From Bacteroidota bacterium (GTDB lineage: Bacteria > Bacteroidota > Bacteroidia > Bacteroidales > P3), in NCBI GenBank assembly GCA_017860275.1, contig JAFNAQ010000009.1:1-64000 (forward strand): 64,000 bases of DNA, written 5' to 3'. The notes below the pieces were generated by a model. That model did no database searches and was not told the origin of the DNA. It worked only from the letters and a program-made list of their open reading frames with translations. The position numbers and the translations under genes were made by a program. This document shows positions 59,845-64,000 of this stretch, one piece after another; position 1 is the stretch's first letter; each line of letters starts with the position of its first letter.

Positions 59845-62457
59845 ATGATTAGATTATTTAAAAACGTATTACTAATGGGACTTATTTTCTTAAGTTCCTC
59901 ACTTATGGCTAAGGGGCCATCACATACATCCTCTACTAATGCACCTATTGGCAATAGTAATAGACCTTCCGCTACTATTAGAGGAATTGTTATTGATGAA
60001 AGTACAGGACAAGCTATTCCTTATGTTAACATTGCTATTATTAAAGCAACAAAAGATTCCACACTTGTCAATGGGATTACCACAGATAATGATGGACATT
60101 TTGTTCTAAAGCAATCATATGGTAAATATATAATAAGACTGTCATTCATTGGATATAAAAACTATATCACAAACCTAAATGTTGACAAAGACAATATTAA
60201 TCTTGGCACAATAAAAATAAAACAAGCTGCCGAAACACTTCAAGGGGTAGAGATTACTGCCGAAAGAAGTATGGTGGAATATCAATTAGATAAGAGAGTA
60301 GTAAATGTAGATAAAAATCTTGTTAGTGCTGGAGGTTCTGCGTCAGATGTATTGGAAAGCGTTCCATCTGTTGCAGTCGATCAAGATGGGAATGTTTCTC
60401 TTAGAGGAAGCTCTAATGTAAAAATACTAGTCGATGGTCGTCCAAGTGAACTTTTAGGTAGCGACTTACCAACCATCTTAGCTCAAATACCGGCCTCTAC
60501 AATAGAAAGTATTGAGATTATAACCAATCCTTCTGCAAAGTATAACCCAGAAGGCATGAGTGGAATTATCAATATTAAACTAAAGGAAAAGGGAAATAAA
60601 GGGTTTAATGGTAACGTAGCTCTTTCAGGTGGCTTTGGGTTAAATAAGGATAAGAATGATGATAACGTTCTAATGCCTCAGACAAGTTTCTCAATGGGAT
60701 TAAACTATTCCACCAAGAAATATGCAATATTTGCCAATGGAGATTTAAGATACCATAAAGATGGGGGTTCTAGTTTTAGTGATAAATCATCTTATTTCCC
60801 AACCGACACCATAAATATTCTTCAAAATAGATACACTGAGGATTCTCGTATGGGTGGTGGATTTAAGATTGGTGGTGATTGGTATATAAATAATAAAAAC
60901 ACATTAACTCTTTCTTATAACCTTCGTAGGGGTGGCACTGCTCCAAATTTTCAAAACACAGAAGATTTGTTTAGCAAAGATGCAGAGGATTCATCCAACC
61001 CACTAAACAAAAATAACTATTATGGCTTAGAGCTAAGCACAAGAAGGATGTTTTTTCAAAATTTCGCCCTTAGCTATGAGAAGAAATTCGACCAAAAGGA
61101 CAGATTGTTGACCTTAGATGCTAACTGGAACATAGGAACATTTTCAAGCAATAACACACAAACAAGAAGCTTTGATATTAATTCTGTGGAGAGCTATTAC
61201 CTAAGAACAGAATCTAAGTCCGATAATGACAGGGCAGTTGTTACACTAAACTATACTCATCCTTTTACTAGTGATATTAAGCTTGAAACAGGTTACAACC
61301 TAAACTATGTTAATACCAATGCTAATTTCAATTACTATAATACTAGAGCCGACAACAAAGACGATTCCATGAGTTATACCTTCCATTACAAAGAGCAAGT
61401 TCATGCCGTTTATGCAACATTGGGGTATTCCTTAAATAAAAAACTATCCGCTCAACTTGGTCTTAGAGCCGAAGAAGTTATAAGAGAAGGTAATAAAGTT
61501 CAAAACAATGAAAAACTCACCTTCCCTAAGGATGAGGACACAAAGAATTATTTTAGTCTATACCCTACCTTACATATTTCATATAATATTACAGAAAGTC
61601 AATCCACGCAGATTTCATATTCAAGAAGAATTAGAAGACCAGACCCATGGGCACTTGCTCCATATATAGATATAAATAACCCTGCAAACATACGTTTTGG
61701 AAATCCAGACATACTTCCAGAATACACCGATGCTTTTGAAATCGGTTATAATAAGATTTTTGAGACAACAAGTATTTTTGCATCACTTTACTATCGCCAA
61801 ACAAATAACGCAATAACAAATATAGACTTTCTTTGGAATCAAGCAAACGCAACAAAATATGGATTCGAATGGGTTTGGGCTGTAGCAGGAGTGGAATATT
61901 CCGATGGAATGAGAGTTGCAATGACATCCAAAAACCTAGCCAAAAGTTCCAACTATGGAGCAGAGCTAATATTAGACCAACAGATAACAAAATGGTGGAA
62001 GGTAAACCTAAGTGGTAACTTATTTGGAAACTATGCAGACGGTAGAGAATTTGGAGGAAAATTAGTTAAATCAATAAACTGGGATGCTAAATTAAACTCA
62101 ACAATGACCTTACCAAAGAGCTGGGTAGTACAAATATCCGCACAATATAATCCAGAAAGACAAACCATTCAAGGTTATAGCACTCAGATGTATTGGGCAG
62201 ACATAGCAATAAAGAAAGACATTCTAAACAAAAAAGGAAGTCTTAGTCTACGCTTTAGTGATGTGTTCAACACAAGACAAAGAACCACCTATACATTCAC
62301 TGAGAATTACAAACAATACTCCACTCGTCAAAGAACATCACAAGTCTTAGTACTTTCATTCAACTACCGTTTTGGAGTAATGGATAGAGAGCTTATGAAA
62401 CGCCAAAAGAAAGGTCAGCAAGAAAATTCAGTAATAGAAATAGGCGGCGAAGAATAA
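59845..62457 (+). CDS. TonB-dependent receptor-like outer membrane protein
   Basis: An 870-residue outer membrane protein. Signal peptide to about residue 22 (SSLMA). A carboxypeptidase-D-regulatory-like beta domain comes first ('GIVIDESTGQAIPYVNIAI', 'GHFVLKQSYGKYIIRLSFIG'), then a plug domain ('DVLESVPSVAVDQDGNVSLR', 'VKILVDGRPSELLGSDLPTI', 'IITNPSAKYNPEGMSGIINI'), then a large barrel ending 'YRFG' with a short charged tail. This is the 'outer membrane beta-barrel family' type rather than SusC; no SusD partner is adjacent. It may import a metal or small nutrient. Divergent from the unknown gene at 58122. Confidence 0.9.
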   Translation: MIRLFKNVLLMGLIFLSSSLMAKGPSHTSSTNAPIGNSNRPSATIRGIVIDESTGQAIPYVNIAIIKATKDSTLVNGITTDNDGHFVLKQSYGKYIIRLSFIGYKNYITNLNVDKDNINLGTIKIKQAAETLQGVEITAERSMVEYQLDKRVVNVDKNLVSAGGSASDVLESVPSVAVDQDGNVSLRGSSNVKILVDGRPSELLGSDLPTILAQIPASTIESIEIITNPSAKYNPEGMSGIINIKLKEKGNKGFNGNVALSGGFGLNKDKNDDNVLMPQTSFSMGLNYSTKKYAIFANGDLRYHKDGGSSFSDKSSYFPTDTINILQNRYTEDSRMGGGFKIGGDWYINNKNTLTLSYNLRRGGTAPNFQNTEDLFSKDAEDSSNPLNKNNYYGLELSTRRMFFQNFALSYEKKFDQKDRLLTLDANWNIGTFSSNNTQTRSFDINSVESYYLRTESKSDNDRAVVTLNYTHPFTSDIKLETGYNLNYVNTNANFNYYNTRADNKDDSMSYTFHYKEQVHAVYATLGYSLNKKLSAQLGLRAEEVIREGNKVQNNEKLTFPKDEDTKNYFSLYPTLHISYNITESQSTQISYSRRIRRPDPWALAPYIDINNPANIRFGNPDILPEYTDAFEIGYNKIFETTSIFASLYYRQTNNAITNIDFLWNQANATKYGFEWVWAVAGVEYSDGMRVAMTSKNLAKSSNYGAELILDQQITKWWKVNLSGNLFGNYADGREFGGKLVKSINWDAKLNSTMTLPKSWVVQISAQYNPERQTIQGYSTQMYWADIAIKKDILNKKGSLSLRFSDVFNTRQRTTYTFTENYKQYSTRQRTSQVLVLSFNYRFGVMDRELMKRQKKGQQENSVIEIGGEE

Positions 62458-62486
62458 AAAAAAGTTTTTGTTATTTGATTAACAGT
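62458..62486. other. Short gap after the receptor gene
   Basis: Nothing seen except an A/T-rich run after the stop; the hairpin mosaic begins next. Confidence 0.3.
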
Positions 62487-62574
62487 TAGGTGGATAAGTG
62501 GAGAAGGTGGGGTACTTCTATTACTTTATATATATAAAGATAAGAAGTAATCCACCAACACCACCACTCCTACC
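62487..62574. repeat. Intergenic hairpin mosaic 5, after the receptor gene
   Basis: A large imperfect inverted repeat: AGGTGG...GGTGGGGTACTTCT on the left and AGAAGTAATCCACC...TACCT on the right, with the perfect core CTTTATATATATAAAG (62524-62539). The GGTGG and CCACC words each occur more than once, giving alternative pairings. It can serve as the receptor gene terminator or be another mosaic. Confidence 0.6.
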
Positions 62575-62698
62575 TTAATTTTGATTTACTTGAATTTTTA
62601 GGAGAGAAATATTTATTTTAAGTAGACATCTTTATATTTTTTCCTCCTTTATTTTCAAAGAAAGTAGCTTTATTTTTAAGTGATAAGGCCATTAATAG

Positions 62699-62727
62699 AA
62701 AAGAGCGCTGTTAATCTGCGCCCTTTT
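62699..62727. terminator. Terminator of the T9SS cargo gene at 62746
   Basis: AAAAGAGCGC (62699-62708), loop TGTTAATCT, GCGCCCTTTT (62718-62727): ten pairs with one G-T-type mismatch on the plus strand. It has A- and T-runs on both sides and lies 19 bases after the minus-strand stop at 62746. Nearly the same sequence as the terminator at 464. Confidence 0.8.
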
Positions 62728-62745
62728 TCTAATAAATCCTAATTA

Positions 62746-63660
62746 CTATCTTTTGATTACAAGCTTATGCGTTTTATTGTTATTACCATCGCTAAGCTGA
62801 ATAAAATAAACGCCTGTGCTTAACCCTGATACATCGACTTGTGTCTTGTCTTGATTTATCGACTGTGTTATAACCCTTACTCCCATAACATTATATATCG
62901 AAAGTGTTTTATACTTATCATAATCCAATAAATCAATATTTACTTTGTCTTTGGCTGGGTTTGGATAGGTGGTAATTAAATTTTCATCTACAAACTCATC
63001 ATCTTGCAAACCTACATAACAGTTGTATGCAAGAATACCGGTTAATGATGCTGTAAAATAGTGATTTTGTTCTCGGTGAAATAATCTCTGTATCTTTACT
63101 AAACCATTTGATAATGCATAGTAAAAATCTTCGATCAATTCTACTGAATCGGTTACTGTGGTCTCTCTTACTTGAATACAATTGTTATATTGTCCAACTG
63201 TTGCAGTTACACTTAGAACAGTATCATACATTGTTTCATCTCCAAAGGTAAAGGAACGAGAAAAGCCTAATGTCAGGTAACCATTTGGAATATATAAATG
63301 AGGTACTGGAAAAATATATGCATCGGATGCTAATCCTGTATTTTCCATATTAACTGCCACCATTAAAATATTACCAGTTGCATCTTTTCTTAACCAAAAC
63401 TGTTGAAATATGCTTGTGTCATTTGGAGAATTATCCCCAATTTCATACGCTTCTTGAAGATATGCAATTTCTCCGTCGATTACATCGGTTTGTTTTATGG
63501 AATAAACACTTTTTCTTGCGCCATAAGTGTTATTCTCAGGTGTATAAAAACTGGTGTAATTACCAACACAAAGAGGGATATAATAATCAGAGCCAGTTTG
63601 TGAATGAGCACTAATAGTCATTGAGATTAATAATGCAAAAAGAATAATAATTTTTTTCAT
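62746..63660 (-). CDS. T9SS-exported protein of unknown function
   Basis: A 304-residue secreted protein with signal peptide (to about residue 20, ISAHS-Q). The body (about 21-215) is a beta-rich domain with 'DYYIPLCVGNYTSFYTPENN' and 'DVIDGEIAYLQEAYEIGD', of a type seen in Bacteroidetes secreted proteins but with no function known to me. The last 75 residues are a T9SS type A sorting domain (ITTYPNPAKDKVNIDLL, 'SGLSTGVYFIQLSDGNNN', ending KLVIKR). It is followed upstream by a second gene whose tail is nearly identical in DNA. Confidence 0.85.
   Translation of the reverse strand: MKKIIILFALLISMTISAHSQTGSDYYIPLCVGNYTSFYTPENNTYGARKSVYSIKQTDVIDGEIAYLQEAYEIGDNSPNDTSIFQQFWLRKDATGNILMVAVNMENTGLASDAYIFPVPHLYIPNGYLTLGFSRSFTFGDETMYDTVLSVTATVGQYNNCIQVRETTVTDSVELIEDFYYALSNGLVKIQRLFHREQNHYFTASLTGILAYNCYVGLQDDEFVDENLITTYPNPAKDKVNIDLLDYDKYKTLSIYNVMGVRVITQSINQDKTQVDVSGLSTGVYFIQLSDGNNNKTHKLVIKR
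62747..62878 (-). repeat. Sorting-domain DNA repeat, copy 1 (pair at 63710)
   Basis: 132 bases coding for the last 44 residues of the sorting domain. They match 63710-63841 at 129 of 132 positions; all three differences are silent. Confidence 0.92.
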
Positions 63661-63708
63661 GACATTTTCGTCAGTGTTTAAGGTGCTGACTCCGCACTTT
63701 TGATAATA

Positions 63709-64000
63709 TTATCTTTTGATTACAAGTTTATGCGTTTTATTGTTATTACCATCGCTAAGCTGAATAAAATAAACTCCTGTGCTTAACCCTGATACATCGA
63801 CTTGTGTTTTGTCTTGATTTATCGACTGTGTTATAACCCTTCTTCCTAGTATATTATAGATATTAAGCGATTTGTATATTTTGTTATTTGTAATAACAAT
63901 ATTTACTTTGTCACTTGCTGGGTTTGGATAAATTGTATAGATTTCTTCACCTGTTCTAATAGGTGTTAGTGATGATGTTGATGAAGGGATAAAGGCTCCA
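63709..64000 (-). CDS. T9SS sorting domain of a cargo protein, truncated by the window edge
   Basis: The frame is open from the stop TAA at 63709-63711 to the window end, giving 96 residues. It reads a linker (PSSTSSLTPIRTGEE) and a T9SS type A sorting domain ('IYTIYPNPASDKVNIVI', 'IYNILGRRVITQSIN', 'SGLSTGVYFIQLSDGNNN', KLVIKR). The start and the functional part are outside the window. It is 48 bases upstream of the gene at 62746 on the same strand, so the two are probably tandem paralogues. Confidence 0.85.
   Translation of the reverse strand, partial: GAFIPSSTSSLTPIRTGEEIYTIYPNPASDKVNIVITNNKIYKSLNIYNILGRRVITQSINQDKTQVDVSGLSTGVYFIQLSDGNNNKTHKLVIKR
63710..63841 (-). repeat. Sorting-domain DNA repeat, copy 2 (pair at 62747)
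   Basis: Second copy of the 132-base repeat, 963 bases from the first, with three silent differences (AAG/AAA twice, GGC/GGA once). Confidence 0.92.

Overview
The window looks like the chromosome of an uncultured or poorly studied member of the Bacteroidota, most likely order Bacteroidales or a close relative. The evidence is a GldH lipoprotein, seven proteins with type IX secretion (T9SS) C-terminal sorting domains, a DUF4290 protein, HU-like proteins of the Bacteroidetes type, TlpA-like lipoproteins with DUF4369-like heads, and many promoter boxes of the Bacteroidetes form TAnnTTTG. Most of the sequence is AT-rich. A block from about 38.4 to 53.6 kb is clearly richer in G and C.

Layout. 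0-5 kb: an HU-like gene, a DUF1801 pair, then a minus-strand operon purC-gldH-uvrC. 5-11.6 kb: an OmpA-domain protein, then CPBP protease, PcrA/UvrD helicase, DUF4290 and murA on the minus strand. 12-16.1 kb: a giant secreted protein with a BspA-type leucine-rich domain and 18 exact-length 51-residue repeats. 16-21.5 kb: a polysaccharide O-acetylation group (AlgX-like, MBOAT, OafA-like) with tRNA-Arg(CCG) inside it, and L-serine dehydratase. 21.5-29.3 kb: ClpB lacking its N-domain, DUF4349 lipoprotein, a second HU-like gene, a second LRR cargo protein, small proteins and a class III aminotransferase. 29.4-33.6 kb: two overlapping TlpA-like genes followed by a phosphoglucosamine-mutase-type gene. 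34.2-36.9 kb: a 903-residue protein that reads as a fusion of a MurL-type glutamate epimerase and a MurD-type ligase.

37-45 kb: a plus-strand string rnr-purD-thyA-folA-GLUG cargo protein-FkbM methyltransferase-TylF-like methyltransferase. 45.3-50.3 kb: Wzx-type flippase opposite a GT4 glycosyltransferase-murF-anmK operon with overlapping genes. 50.4-54.7 kb: a third HU-like gene, a sigma-54 activator, and a PiT phosphate transporter with a PhoU-like tail. 55-64 kb: SGNH and LRR T9SS cargo proteins, two proteins of unknown function, a TonB-dependent receptor, and two neighbouring T9SS cargo genes with nearly identical tails (the second runs off the window).

Together the genes cover peptidoglycan precursor synthesis and recycling (murA, murL-murD, murF, anmK, a glmM-type mutase), nucleotide and folate metabolism, DNA repair, envelope glycan modification, and T9SS secretion. 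Two signals stand out beyond the genes. One is the MurL-MurD fusion, which implies D-glutamate is made on the nucleotide precursor. The other is a set of at least five intergenic sequences built from a locus-specific word repeated in direct and inverted order, so that two or more mutually exclusive hairpins can form. Two of these lie directly upstream of HU-like genes. All assignments are from reading the sequence; no database search was run.
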